NCBI GenBank assembly: GCA_045643785.1
Contig: JAZRFR010000257.1
Coordinates: 1 to 64,000, forward strand
Source: CAMEON01 sp045643785
GTDB lineage: Bacteria > Bacillota > Clostridia > Oscillospirales > CAG-272
Length of the DNA: 64,000 nt
Direction of reading: 5' to 3'
In this document: piece after piece, positions 7,779-16,191 of the stretch
Layout of the letters: each line of letters starts with the position of its first letter
How positions within the stretch are numbered: position 1 is the stretch's first letter
The notes under the pieces: generated by a model
What the model was told of the DNA's origin: nothing
Databases searched by the model: none
Seen by the model: the letters and a program-made list of their open reading frames with translations, nothing else
Program-made: the position numbers and the translations under genes

Positions 7779-8918
7779 TTATTTCTCAAACAACGCAGCT
7801 GCCAGCTTCATACGCTCCGTTACGCGTACGTGGAAGGGGCAGCGGGTCTCGCATTTGCCGCAATGCAGGCAGGCGGATGCCTTCACCTCCAACGCGTTAT
7901 AATGCTCCAGAACCGTAGGAGGTACTTCCTCATGAGCCGTTGCCAGATCATACAGCTTATTGATCATGGCAATATCCAGATTGACAGGACACGGCTTGCA
8001 ATGACCGCAATACGTGCATTGGCAATAGTATGTTTCCCGCGCAGAAGACGCGAGTACCGTGGCGTAGTCCCGCTCGGCATCCGTTGCATTGAAATACTTC
8101 ATGGCATCGGTTACTTGATCCGGACGCTCAAAGCCGAGCATGACGGAGCCGACGGCAGGGCGGGTCAAGCAATACTGAATGCATTGTGTGGGTGTCAACG
8201 CAATACCGAAGGGAGAGCGAGACGCATCCAGCAGCCGACCGCCGCCAAAGCATTTCATAACGTTGATCCCCACGCCCCGTTCTTCACAGAGGCGGTACAG
8301 ATCGGCGCGCTCCTGATCAATGCCACGTAACAGAGGAGCATGATGATCCGCAAGTCCAATGTTTTCTTCGGACGGCAACAGATCATATCCGGGATTCAGG
8401 CTGAACAGCAACACTTCCACGGTGCCGTGCTCAACTGCCTTTCGCGCGATGGCGGGACTATGGGTAGAAAGGCCAATATGTCGAATGGTTCCTTTTTTCT
8501 TCAGTTCGATGGCATACTCCATGAGTCCGCCTTCCAATACGGCTTTCCAATCATCCTCGCGGTCCACAAAGTGAATCATGCCGATATCCATATAATCCGT
8601 ATGGAAACGGGTCAGCAGGTCCTGAAAAGCAATTTCTGCTTCACGGACATTCCGCGTACGAACGTACTGGCCGTTGTGCCAGGCAGAACCGAGGTGTCCT
8701 TCGATGATCCATTTTTCACGCTCGCCACGAATCGCGTTACCCAGATTCGAGCGTACGTTGGGTTCTGACATGAAGCAGTCTATGGTATTCACGCCGTAGG
8801 TTCGACAAGCGTTTACCACCGCTTCCACTTCTTCTGCGCTACGGCGCTCCAGCCATTCGCCACCCAATCCGATGGCGCTGACCCGAAGTCCCGTATTTCC
8901 AAGATTTCTGTAATCCAT
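7779..8918 (-). CDS. Aldo/keto reductase-fold protein with C-terminal 2[4Fe-4S] ferredoxin domain
   Basis: A 379-residue cytosolic redox protein. Residues 1-270 form an AKR-type TIM barrel (N-terminal L-G-x-T-G-L-x-V-S-x-I-G-L-G-G, later H-I-G-L-S-T-H). The last 100 residues hold two cysteine clusters of the CxxCxxCxxCP and CxxCxxCxxxCP type, expected to bind two [4Fe-4S] clusters. The segment that normally carries the catalytic Tyr reads D-C-F-M-S-E, and the usual catalytic Lys position reads E-G-H, so the classical AKR tetrad is incomplete; a divergent Clostridia subgroup shares this. It may be an electron-transfer partner of the divergent redox operon. Substrate unknown. Confidence 0.88.
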   Translation of the reverse strand: MDYRNLGNTGLRVSAIGLGGEWLERRSAEEVEAVVNACRTYGVNTIDCFMSEPNVRSNLGNAIRGEREKWIIEGHLGSAWHNGQYVRTRNVREAEIAFQDLLTRFHTDYMDIGMIHFVDREDDWKAVLEGGLMEYAIELKKKGTIRHIGLSTHSPAIARKAVEHGTVEVLLFSLNPGYDLLPSEENIGLADHHAPLLRGIDQERADLYRLCEERGVGINVMKCFGGGRLLDASRSPFGIALTPTQCIQYCLTRPAVGSVMLGFERPDQVTDAMKYFNATDAERDYATVLASSARETYYCQCTYCGHCKPCPVNLDIAMINKLYDLATAHEEVPPTVLEHYNALEVKASACLHCGKCETRCPFHVRVTERMKLAAALFEK

Positions 8919-8950
8919 GTGAAGCTCCTTACATGATTCTATTGATATTT

Positions 8951-8960
8951 ATTATAACAT
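8951..8960 (-). promoter_or_regulatory. Extended -10 promoter of the aldo/keto reductase gene
   Basis: Minus strand TGT-TATAAT (TATAAT is the complement of 8951-8956), an extended -10 box without a good -35. It lies about 33 bp upstream of the start codon. Confidence 0.55.
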
Positions 8961-9039
8961 GGTACCCTCCATATTTCTTGTGTTTTTTGTAAATTTCGAT
9001 CGGCTATAGCGTATTTGTCTTTATGCCCCTGCATTTCTA

Positions 9040-9068
9040 TTGACATTCAAAGAAGAGTGTGGTACAAT
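9040..9068 (+). promoter_or_regulatory. Promoter of the OYE-SDR-flavoprotein operon
   Basis: TTGACA (9040-9045), 17-bp spacer, TACAAT (9063-9068). It is near-consensus and 28 bp upstream of the first start codon, so the 5' leader is very short. Confidence 0.85.
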
Positions 9069-9096
9069 AATGACAAATATTGAAAGGAGTTCGCAT

Positions 9097-10389
9097 ATGG
9101 CAAATTGGAAAAGACCTATCCTTAAAGAGGATCTCCCTTCCGATCTTCCTTTTTCAAACGATATTTCTGTTCTGAATACTCCGTTTTTTTTGAATGGTTC
9201 CAAGGTCCCCAATCGCATCTGCTATCAGCCTATGGAAGGTTGCGACGGAACGCAAGACGGCGCTCCTGCCGAATTGACTGTTCGACGTTACAAGCGCTTT
9301 GCCAAGGGTGGACCCGGTTTGATCTGGTTCGAGGCAACAGCCGTCGTCCCAGAGGGACGCGCCAATCCACGCCAGCTACAGATCACAACGAAAAACGTGG
9401 ATGATTTTGCGCGTCTTGTTGAGACCATCAAAACAGATTGCCTGAGGGAAAACAGCTACGAACCCGTGGTTGTCTGTCAGCTCACCCACTCGGGACGGTA
9501 TTCCAAGCCCCATGGCATCCCTGCTCCGTTGATCGCCTACAATAAGCCTGTATATGAAAAGAATACCCCCATCTCGGCTGACCGCATTGTTTCCGATGAA
9601 TATCTGGATTCTTTGCCGGAGCAGTATGCTCTTTCTGCAACCCTCTGTTCCCGCGCGGGTTTTGACGGCGTGGACATCAAGGCTTGTCACGGATATCTTT
9701 TCTCTGAATTACTGAATGCGTATCTTCGTCCCGGGCGGTACGGAGGAGATTTCGACGGGCGTACACGTTTGTTTTTGAATGCGGTGAAGGCTATCCGCGC
9801 CGTTACCACAACAGATTTTGTTTTAGCCTCCCGATTTAACGCGTACGACGGATACCCCTACCCCTACGGATTTGGCGATTCCGGAGTTCCCGGTGTTCCC
9901 GATTTCACGGAAGCCGTACGGTTATCTCAAGCGCTCTGCGGAGAAGGTGTCTCGCTTCTCAACGTTACCATGGGAAATCCCTATACCAATCACGAGGTGA
10001 ACCGACCCACGGTCTTGGCGCAAGAACATGCCCCCTACACCAGCATCAAACGTATGTTGGATGGCGCTTGCGCCGTACAAAAAGCAAATCCTCACTCTCA
10101 CGTGGTCGTATCCGGACTGACTTATCTCGGCACGCTTGCCCCCTACGTAGCCGCTGCTTGTATCCATAACGGATATTTCACCATGGCAGGCTTTGGGCGG
10201 CAGAATTTTGCTTACCCCGATCTGGCACGGGATATTTTGCACAGCGGAATCATGCGTAAGGAAAAGCTTTGCCTGACCTGCGGCAAATGTACCGAACTGA
10301 TGCGCGCAGGCCACACTCCCGGGTGTGTGATTCATGATCCGTTATACACCGATCTCTACAAACACATGATGAAAGAGGTGAAAGCATGA
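9097..10389 (+). CDS. Old-yellow-enzyme family NADH:flavin oxidoreductase with Fe-S motif
   Basis: A 430-residue FMN-dependent TIM-barrel oxidoreductase. OYE-family motifs are visible: Q-P-M-E-G near residue 45, L-T-H-S-G-R-Y (substrate/FMN binding), D-x-K-A-C-H-G-Y-L and the following R-x-G-R-Y-G-G. The C-terminus carries C-x2-C-x2-C-x11-C, the cluster motif of 2,4-dienoyl-CoA reductase-like and BaiCD-like members, but the extra C-terminal FAD/NAD domain of those enzymes is absent. AAAGGAG supports the ATG at 9097. Its stop overlaps the start of the next gene (ATGA), so it is translationally coupled. It likely reduces an activated C=C bond; substrate unknown. Confidence 0.9.
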   Translation: MANWKRPILKEDLPSDLPFSNDISVLNTPFFLNGSKVPNRICYQPMEGCDGTQDGAPAELTVRRYKRFAKGGPGLIWFEATAVVPEGRANPRQLQITTKNVDDFARLVETIKTDCLRENSYEPVVVCQLTHSGRYSKPHGIPAPLIAYNKPVYEKNTPISADRIVSDEYLDSLPEQYALSATLCSRAGFDGVDIKACHGYLFSELLNAYLRPGRYGGDFDGRTRLFLNAVKAIRAVTTTDFVLASRFNAYDGYPYPYGFGDSGVPGVPDFTEAVRLSQALCGEGVSLLNVTMGNPYTNHEVNRPTVLAQEHAPYTSIKRMLDGACAVQKANPHSHVVVSGLTYLGTLAPYVAAACIHNGYFTMAGFGRQNFAYPDLARDILHSGIMRKEKLCLTCGKCTELMRAGHTPGCVIHDPLYTDLYKHMMKEVKA

Positions 10390-11132
10390 AGCAGGTCGCC
10401 ATTGTAACCGGCATTGCAGGGGGTATCGGCAAAGCCACCGCTCTTGCGCTGGCACGCAAAGGTTATTCTGTCGTGGGCATGGGACGTAACGATCACCCCG
10501 ATCTGGCAGACTTTGAAGGATTCGACGTGACCTACGTTCCCGGAAGTATCGATTGCGGTGCTGATCGGGATGCCTTGATTCAAAAGGCCGCAGAGCTTGG
10601 TGAAATCCGTGTTCTCGTCAACGTAGCAGGGGTTGCGCCTAAAGTCCGAAAGGATCTTCTGGAAATGACCGAGGAAAGCTACGATTACGTTATGAATATC
10701 AACACCAAGGGTACCCTGTTTCTGACACAAGCGGTCGCGAAAATCATGTTGAATCATGATTTGATGCATGGGTGCCGCGGGCGGATCGTGAATATCTCTT
10801 CCTGTTCGGCCTATACAAGTTCGGTATTGCGGGGTGAATACTGTATTTCCAAAGCAGGTATGTCAATGATCACCAAGCTCTTTGCCGACCGACTTGCCCA
10901 TGAAGCCATCACCGTCAATGAAGTTTGCCCCGGGATTATTGAAACACCCATGACCGCAGGCGTTAAGGAAAAGTATGACAAGCTCATCGAAACGGGATTG
11001 ATTCCCCTCAACCGTTGGGGAACCCCCGAAGACGTCGCCAAGGCTGTGCTGTGTCTCTGTGACGGGACCCTGGGCTATACGACCGGTGCTTCCCTCATCG
11101 TAGACGGAGGTATGCATATTCGAACATTATGA
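10386..11132 (+). CDS. Short-chain dehydrogenase/reductase (SDR)
   Basis: A 248-residue classical SDR. The cofactor motif T-G-I-A-G-G-I-G is at residues 8-15, N-V-A-G follows, the catalytic Ser lies in N-I-S-S-C-S-A-Y, and the catalytic Y-C-I-S-K (Tyr-x3-Lys) is intact. The C-terminal I-V-D-G-G-M motif is typical of FabG-like enzymes. It oxidises or reduces a hydroxyl/keto group with NAD(P)H. It overlaps both neighbours by four bases (ATGA), so the three enzymes are made from one message and probably act on one substrate series. Confidence 0.93.
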   Translation: MKQVAIVTGIAGGIGKATALALARKGYSVVGMGRNDHPDLADFEGFDVTYVPGSIDCGADRDALIQKAAELGEIRVLVNVAGVAPKVRKDLLEMTEESYDYVMNINTKGTLFLTQAVAKIMLNHDLMHGCRGRIVNISSCSAYTSSVLRGEYCISKAGMSMITKLFADRLAHEAITVNEVCPGIIETPMTAGVKEKYDKLIETGLIPLNRWGTPEDVAKAVLCLCDGTLGYTTGASLIVDGGMHIRTL

Positions 11133-12892
11133 AGACAACGTATCATACGCTTATAATCGGAAGCGGTTGCGCCGGCTATCACGCCGCAGAGCGACTGTGG
11201 ATGCTGGGTGTCAAGGATATTGCCATTCTGACCGAAGGCCGAACTAAGGGAACGTCTCGCAACACAGGAAGCGACAAGCAAACCTACTATAAGTTATCTC
11301 TATGCGGCGGAGATGGAGACAGCGTCCGCGAAATGGCGCAGACACTATACGACGGCGGCGGTGTTATGGGTGAGACGGCGCTGATCGAATCCGCTTACTC
11401 TGCGCGATGCTTCATGCATTTGGTTGAATTGGGCGTACCGTTCCCCACCAATGAATATGGTGAGTACGTCGGCTATAAGACCGATCACGACCCGCGTTCC
11501 CGCGCAACCTCCTGCGGCCCTTTAACTTCCCGATACATGACGGAAGCGCTTGAAAGATCGGTTCTGGAGAAAAACATTCCGATCCTGGACGGCTATCTTG
11601 CCGTACGTATCATCACGGAGGAACAGGTTGTCCGCGGTCTGGTCGCCCTGGATCTGCGCACGAAACGCACCGAAGTCATTTCCTGTCGGAATATCATTCT
11701 ATGCACGGGAGGCGCTCCTTGCATTTATGCGAATACGGTATATCCCGAAAGTCAGCACGGCGCACTGGGACTTGCGATTGAAGCGGGCACTACAATGGCC
11801 AATTTGGATCAATGGCAATACGGAATCGCCTCCCTTGGATTCCGTTGGAACCTTTCGGGCAGCTATCAGCAAGTGCTTCCCCGTTATATTTCGGTTGATG
11901 AATACGGAAACGAGAGAGAATTTTTGTTTGACGAATTGGGTCTCGACTCCCTCGGCCTGATATTCCTGAAGGGCTATCAATGGCCTTTTGACGTACGCAA
12001 AATTGAAGGTTCTTCTCGCATTGACCTGCTCGTTGCAAAAGAAATCGAGAGCGGGAGACGTGTATTTTTGGATTATACGAAAAATCCTCGCGGACTTGAA
12101 GATGGATACTGTGTTCTTCAGACCGAAGCTTATACCTACTTACAGAATTCCGACTGTCTGTTCGGGACTCCCATAGACAGGCTGAAGAAGATGAACCGAA
12201 AAGCATTCGAGTTATACCTGTCCCATGGAATCGATCTGTCGCGCGAGCGCTTGGAGATTGCCGTTTGTCCTCAACACTTGAACGGAGGCGTGGCGGTAGA
12301 CCGTCATTGGCAAAGCTCCATACGCGGATTGTATGCCGCAGGAGAAGCTGCCGGAACCTTTGGTGTGTACCGTCCCGGAGGAAGCGCTTTGAACTCTACG
12401 CAGGTTGGTTCTTTGCGCGCGGCCGAACACATTGCCGCTCAAGACGCAACTGCCCTCATTCCTACCGTTACCGATTACCCCGATACGCAAGAGAACGGAT
12501 CCGCATCTCCTCAAGAGATTGCGGAAGAATTCCGACATGCCATGAGTCTTTACGGAAGTTTCTATCGGGATACCGAAGTCATGAAGGCACTCTTTAACCG
12601 AGTGGATTCCTTGATTTCCGACAACCGTATTTCGGCACAGGATCCTCTTGCTCGGTATCTTTTGCTGGATCAGCTATATACGACCCGCGCCGTGCTCTCC
12701 GCCATGATCTGTTCGGCAGAAAATATTGGCAGTCACGGTTCAGCATTGATCCGCGGGACACGGGTAGTGCCATCAACCGATATACGTCGGACGCGGACGT
12801 TAACCAATCTTGACCGTTCCTATATCGAGCCAGTTTCTGAGATTCCTGACGGAGATCTTTGGTTTGAAGCGGTTATGGCCAAACAAAAATAA
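11129..12892 (+). CDS. FAD-dependent oxidoreductase, fumarate reductase/succinate dehydrogenase flavoprotein-like
   Basis: A 587-residue flavoprotein. The N-terminal I-I-G-S-G-C-A-G dinucleotide-binding motif binds FAD. The middle shows the H-G-A-L-G-L-A-I-E-A-G segment typical of the fumarate reductase/succinate dehydrogenase flavoprotein family, and the closing FAD-contact segment reads A-A-G-E-A-A-G-T-F-G near residue 410. A C-terminal helical domain follows. There are no Fe-S or membrane-anchor subunits nearby, so it is probably a soluble reductase or dehydrogenase like those used by gut anaerobes on organic acids or steroids. It is last in the operon and followed by a terminator. Confidence 0.88.
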   Translation: MKTTYHTLIIGSGCAGYHAAERLWMLGVKDIAILTEGRTKGTSRNTGSDKQTYYKLSLCGGDGDSVREMAQTLYDGGGVMGETALIESAYSARCFMHLVELGVPFPTNEYGEYVGYKTDHDPRSRATSCGPLTSRYMTEALERSVLEKNIPILDGYLAVRIITEEQVVRGLVALDLRTKRTEVISCRNIILCTGGAPCIYANTVYPESQHGALGLAIEAGTTMANLDQWQYGIASLGFRWNLSGSYQQVLPRYISVDEYGNEREFLFDELGLDSLGLIFLKGYQWPFDVRKIEGSSRIDLLVAKEIESGRRVFLDYTKNPRGLEDGYCVLQTEAYTYLQNSDCLFGTPIDRLKKMNRKAFELYLSHGIDLSRERLEIAVCPQHLNGGVAVDRHWQSSIRGLYAAGEAAGTFGVYRPGGSALNSTQVGSLRAAEHIAAQDATALIPTVTDYPDTQENGSASPQEIAEEFRHAMSLYGSFYRDTEVMKALFNRVDSLISDNRISAQDPLARYLLLDQLYTTRAVLSAMICSAENIGSHGSALIRGTRVVPSTDIRRTRTLTNLDRSYIEPVSEIPDGDLWFEAVMAKQK

Positions 12893-12894
12893 CT

Positions 12895-12930
12895 CAAAAG
12901 GCTGCCTCCTTTTAAGGAGACAGCCTTTTA
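12895..12930. terminator. Bidirectional terminator between convergent genes
   Basis: AAAAGGCTG.CTCCTT pairs with AAGGAG.CAGCCTTTT, with one C-A mismatch at the same place as in the terminator at 2379-2408. It lies between the flavoprotein gene (plus) and the alpha-galactosidase gene (minus). Confidence 0.85.
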
Positions 12931-12942
12931 TTACGGACAATT

Positions 12943-15087
12943 TTACGTAGCCGGATTGATCAAAAGAATCACGGCGTAGGGTTTTTCGGGAACCGTCACG
13001 GTGATTCCCTTTTCCATGAGGTCTTTGCCGCTCATGGTCACGTCCACCAGCCCGTCAAAATCGGTGATATGATACTGCTTTTCGGGATCAAGACCTTTCA
13101 AGCGGAAGGTCTCGGATAACGTACCCGTTGCCTCATGACAGAAGATGGAAGCGTAACCCGAGGCAGTTTCGGGATCGTAGAATTCCCATGCGTTCCAACG
13201 ATCTGCACGGGCATCCCATTCCACGAGCTGATAGTAGTCGGCGTAGAAGTAATCACGGATAACCTCAAATTCTTCATAACCTCTCTTTGTAAGCGTCCAA
13301 TCGGTATCCTTGTAGAGCAGACCGTTGAGGTTCATGAGGGACAGGGGCGCGTAATTCATGCGCACCTTATACATATTGGTCGTCTCGTAGATCTCATTCT
13401 TGAAGTAGGGGAACCAGGCGAAGAGCGCTTGGGTCATTTTGCCCTTCATATCGTAGTCCTCATGGTTGCCGTCGAACCAGTCGGTGTAGTGAAGGGGGAC
13501 GGCACGTTTCATGGTCTCAAGATCGTTTCGACCTCCGCCGGATGCGCAGGAATCCATGTAGATACCGGGGTATTTTTCGATCAGGGCATCCCACAGAGCC
13601 AGGTAACCCTGGACGTACTGATTCTCGGTCATGCCTCGTCTGTTCTTATCGTCGGCCGCCGTCCAAGCGCCTGCGGGATCGCTGTTGAAGTCGGAACGGA
13701 AGGCCGTGGCGCCGGACTCGTCGATGACCTTGCAGATCTTGTTGAAGACCCATTCCACACAGTCGGGATCGGCCAGGTTCATGAGATAGCCCTCCAACCA
13801 AGTTCCTTCCATGGTCTTGGGCAGCAACCATTCCTCCTTGAAGCCCTCTTGACCTGCCAGGAATGCATCTTTATCCAAACGGATGTTTTCGGGCTCAAAC
13901 CAGATCATCATACGCATATCGCGAGATGAAGTAAACTGGCCGATGGAGGACATGGCATCGGGGAATCGGTTGAGATCCATATCCATGGAACCCGTTTGCG
14001 GCCAACCGACAGCCTCGCCGTTGGCACCCGTGTACCAACCCGCATCCAGCCACAGAAGCTCGGGCTTGACACCGGCATCGTAGTAGGAGGACAGGATGAG
14101 CAGGAGGCGGTTGGTTGTATTTCCGGAACAGCCCTGGCTGATACCCGTGTAGGTGGGGGTCAGCTCGCCGTCGATCTTGCGCATCACATCGTTGATGTAG
14201 TAATGGCGCCAAGCGTTGGTCTGTTCATCGGGGGTAAGGCCTTCGTATTCTACGAAGCCCATAAGAGGAGTACGGATGGTTTCGCCGGGAGCAAGATAGG
14301 TCTTGATATTGACCTGTCCTGCCTCAAGGGTGGTAGTTTTGGATGATTTGGAATAGTTGAACTTGGCGGACCAGTTTCCGGGCCAACCGATGGCGATAAA
14401 GGTACCGCCGTTACCGTAGGAAAGGTTATAGTACGGAAATACGCCGTGGGAAGGACGGCCCGTCGTGCAGGTATCGGTATAGCGGTTCTTTTTGGTCAGA
14501 TCATGTTCATATGGTGTATAGTTCTGTCCATGGGCATCGCCTTTAATTCCGCTGATGACGGGATTTTCGCCCTTAAATTTGATTTCAAAGGCAAGACTCG
14601 AGAAGGAGTCGGTATTCTGAGTTCCGTCGTTGGTAACGTATACCACATACTCGTAAGCCTTTTCTTCGGGGTATACGGTAGCGATCAGCTTAAAGGAGGC
14701 AGGAATGTCGGGGTGGCGCAGAATCAGAGTGGTCTCAACACCTCTGTCCACGTTGGTATAGGTCTCGGCTTCGGTTGTAAAGCCTGCGAATCCGGTGTAG
14801 GACTTACTCGCGTACTTGAAGGTAAAGGGGAATGAGGACAGATCCGACATGAGCGCATCGTACTGGGGCACGGCGCGATCAGGATCGGGGGCAAAGATCT
14901 CGGGGGCGTCGGTTTCCATATTGGTTTCTGCCATGGTACTTCCCTCCTCGGTTGGTTGTTCGGGGGTCTGGGTGGCGGTTTCATGGGGGTTGGCGGAGGT
15001 GTTCTCACAAGCGATCAGCCCCATAATCAAAAGACCGCACGCAAGAAAAAGCAGGATGCGAAGAGCCGTATGTACATTCTTACGCAT
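12943..15087 (-). CDS. GH36 alpha-galactosidase, surface lipoprotein
   Basis: A 714-residue retaining glycosidase predicted to release alpha-linked galactose from oligosaccharides at the cell surface. The signal peptide ends in a lipobox L-I-A-C (Cys27), followed by a Thr/Glu/Pro-rich linker to about residue 75. An N-terminal beta-sandwich (about 80-300) precedes the TIM barrel. GH36 hallmarks are L-D-A-G-W-Y (about 347), W-F-E-P-E (about 396), nucleophile Asp466 in F-R-S-D-F-N, and the acid/base Asp522 in S-G-G-G-R-N-D. Its GGAGGAG site lies inside the end of the upstream NPCBM gene, so the two are translationally coupled. Confidence 0.93.
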   Translation of the reverse strand: MRKNVHTALRILLFLACGLLIMGLIACENTSANPHETATQTPEQPTEEGSTMAETNMETDAPEIFAPDPDRAVPQYDALMSDLSSFPFTFKYASKSYTGFAGFTTEAETYTNVDRGVETTLILRHPDIPASFKLIATVYPEEKAYEYVVYVTNDGTQNTDSFSSLAFEIKFKGENPVISGIKGDAHGQNYTPYEHDLTKKNRYTDTCTTGRPSHGVFPYYNLSYGNGGTFIAIGWPGNWSAKFNYSKSSKTTTLEAGQVNIKTYLAPGETIRTPLMGFVEYEGLTPDEQTNAWRHYYINDVMRKIDGELTPTYTGISQGCSGNTTNRLLLILSSYYDAGVKPELLWLDAGWYTGANGEAVGWPQTGSMDMDLNRFPDAMSSIGQFTSSRDMRMMIWFEPENIRLDKDAFLAGQEGFKEEWLLPKTMEGTWLEGYLMNLADPDCVEWVFNKICKVIDESGATAFRSDFNSDPAGAWTAADDKNRRGMTENQYVQGYLALWDALIEKYPGIYMDSCASGGGRNDLETMKRAVPLHYTDWFDGNHEDYDMKGKMTQALFAWFPYFKNEIYETTNMYKVRMNYAPLSLMNLNGLLYKDTDWTLTKRGYEEFEVIRDYFYADYYQLVEWDARADRWNAWEFYDPETASGYASIFCHEATGTLSETFRLKGLDPEKQYHITDFDGLVDVTMSGKDLMEKGITVTVPEKPYAVILLINPAT

Positions 15088-15090
15088 AAT

Positions 15091-15993
15091 TCACTCCTCC
15101 TTTCCTTTCTTCAAGGTTTTAAAGACAATCGCCGCGGCGCCTGCCATAAGCAACGCCGTACCGCCGACTACCCCGCCGCACCCTTCGGACGGTGCATCCG
15201 TCGTAGCCTCTGTGTTTACTTGCGTTTCGGGAACGGTGGCAAGCTCGTTGACTTGCTCGGTAACAGTTTCGGAGATGGCTTGGGTTTCGGGAACCGTAAC
15301 AGGTTCGGTAACGGGTTTAGTGTCGGCCTCTGTCTCGGGGGTAGGATTCTCGATCACCAGCTCCCGATAGAAGGTTATATCATCGACGTTTCCGCTCTTG
15401 GAGAGCACCGCGCCGCCGAAGATGCCCCAGGCTCCCGCGATTCCGGGGGCTCCGGCAATGGCGATTCGCAGGGTTTTCACCCCGGTCACATCTACCTCGA
15501 TATACTCAAAGGGCTGATTGTAGCGCATAGGCTGACTCTCAAAAATCTTTTCGCCGTCACCGAAGATGGCGAACTTGATGCAGGCCATGGAGATATCGTT
15601 GCCTGACAGGGTCTCGCACACGCCGTACCAGGTGGCGAACTTGGTGTAGCCGATACCCTCGATATTCACGTCCACATAGGCGTTAAAGGAGCCCGAGGCG
15701 GCGTGGATGCCCACACCCTTATCCCATTTTTTCAGGTCACAGCTCCAGATGTACTCCCCGGCGCAGTTACCGTCACGAATGGCGGAGCCACCGTTGTAGG
15801 CTTGGTTGGTGATCCAATAGAGGTCGCTGATAAAGGCATAGTCCTCGCTGACCAGCTCGGCAGGCTGGGGTTCATTTGTTTTATCGGGGTTGAGCTCGGC
15901 GGCGGAGGCGGTCAGAGTCGCCGGAGCGACCAGGCCGCAGAGAAGAAGGGTCGCCAAAAGGCGGCAGAAGATGCGGAAATAGGAGCGCTTCAT
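15091..15993 (-). CDS. NPCBM-domain surface protein with Gly-Cys-Gly C-terminal anchor
   Basis: A 300-residue secreted protein. It has a Sec signal peptide (cleavage probably after A-S-A-A near residue 33) and a carbohydrate-binding NPCBM/NEW2-type domain at about 50-210, with the hallmark K-G-V-G-I-H-A near residue 90. A Thr/Glu/Pro/Val linker leads to a C-terminal sorting-like end: G-C-G-G-V-V, a hydrophobic helix and K-T-L-K-K-G-K. GAAAGGAGG supports the ATG at 15993. It probably presents a sugar-binding module beside the coupled alpha-galactosidase. Confidence 0.85.
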   Translation of the reverse strand: MKRSYFRIFCRLLATLLLCGLVAPATLTASAAELNPDKTNEPQPAELVSEDYAFISDLYWITNQAYNGGSAIRDGNCAGEYIWSCDLKKWDKGVGIHAASGSFNAYVDVNIEGIGYTKFATWYGVCETLSGNDISMACIKFAIFGDGEKIFESQPMRYNQPFEYIEVDVTGVKTLRIAIAGAPGIAGAWGIFGGAVLSKSGNVDDITFYRELVIENPTPETEADTKPVTEPVTVPETQAISETVTEQVNELATVPETQVNTEATTDAPSEGCGGVVGGTALLMAGAAAIVFKTLKKGKEE

Positions 15994-16034
15994 AGGGGTT
16001 CCTCCTTTCAAATATGGGGGATGGGTTTGGATAT

Positions 16035-16063
16035 ATTATACTGTTTTCGAGGTGATTTGTCAA
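16035..16063 (-). promoter_or_regulatory. Promoter of the NPCBM/alpha-galactosidase operon
   Basis: Minus strand TTGACA (complement of 16058-16063), 17-bp spacer, TATAAT (complement of 16035-16040): a full consensus match. Its -35 box forms one arm of an inverted repeat shared with the divergent promoter. Confidence 0.88.
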
Positions 16064-16069
16064 TAGATG

Positions 16070-16098
16070 TTGACAAATTTGTTAGAACGTGTTATAAT
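16070..16098 (+). promoter_or_regulatory. Promoter of the lipoprotein gene at 16192
   Basis: TTGACA (16070-16075), 17-bp spacer, TATAAT (16093-16098) with a TGT extension: a full consensus match, back-to-back with the minus-strand promoter at 16035-16063. Confidence 0.88.
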
Positions 16099-16191
16099 GT
16101 TTTTGAAGAAAAACATTAAATAATACGGTATTATATAGTGAAAGAACGCATACAGCGGTCTTTACGTAAATTATTGAAGGAGGAGTGCTTT

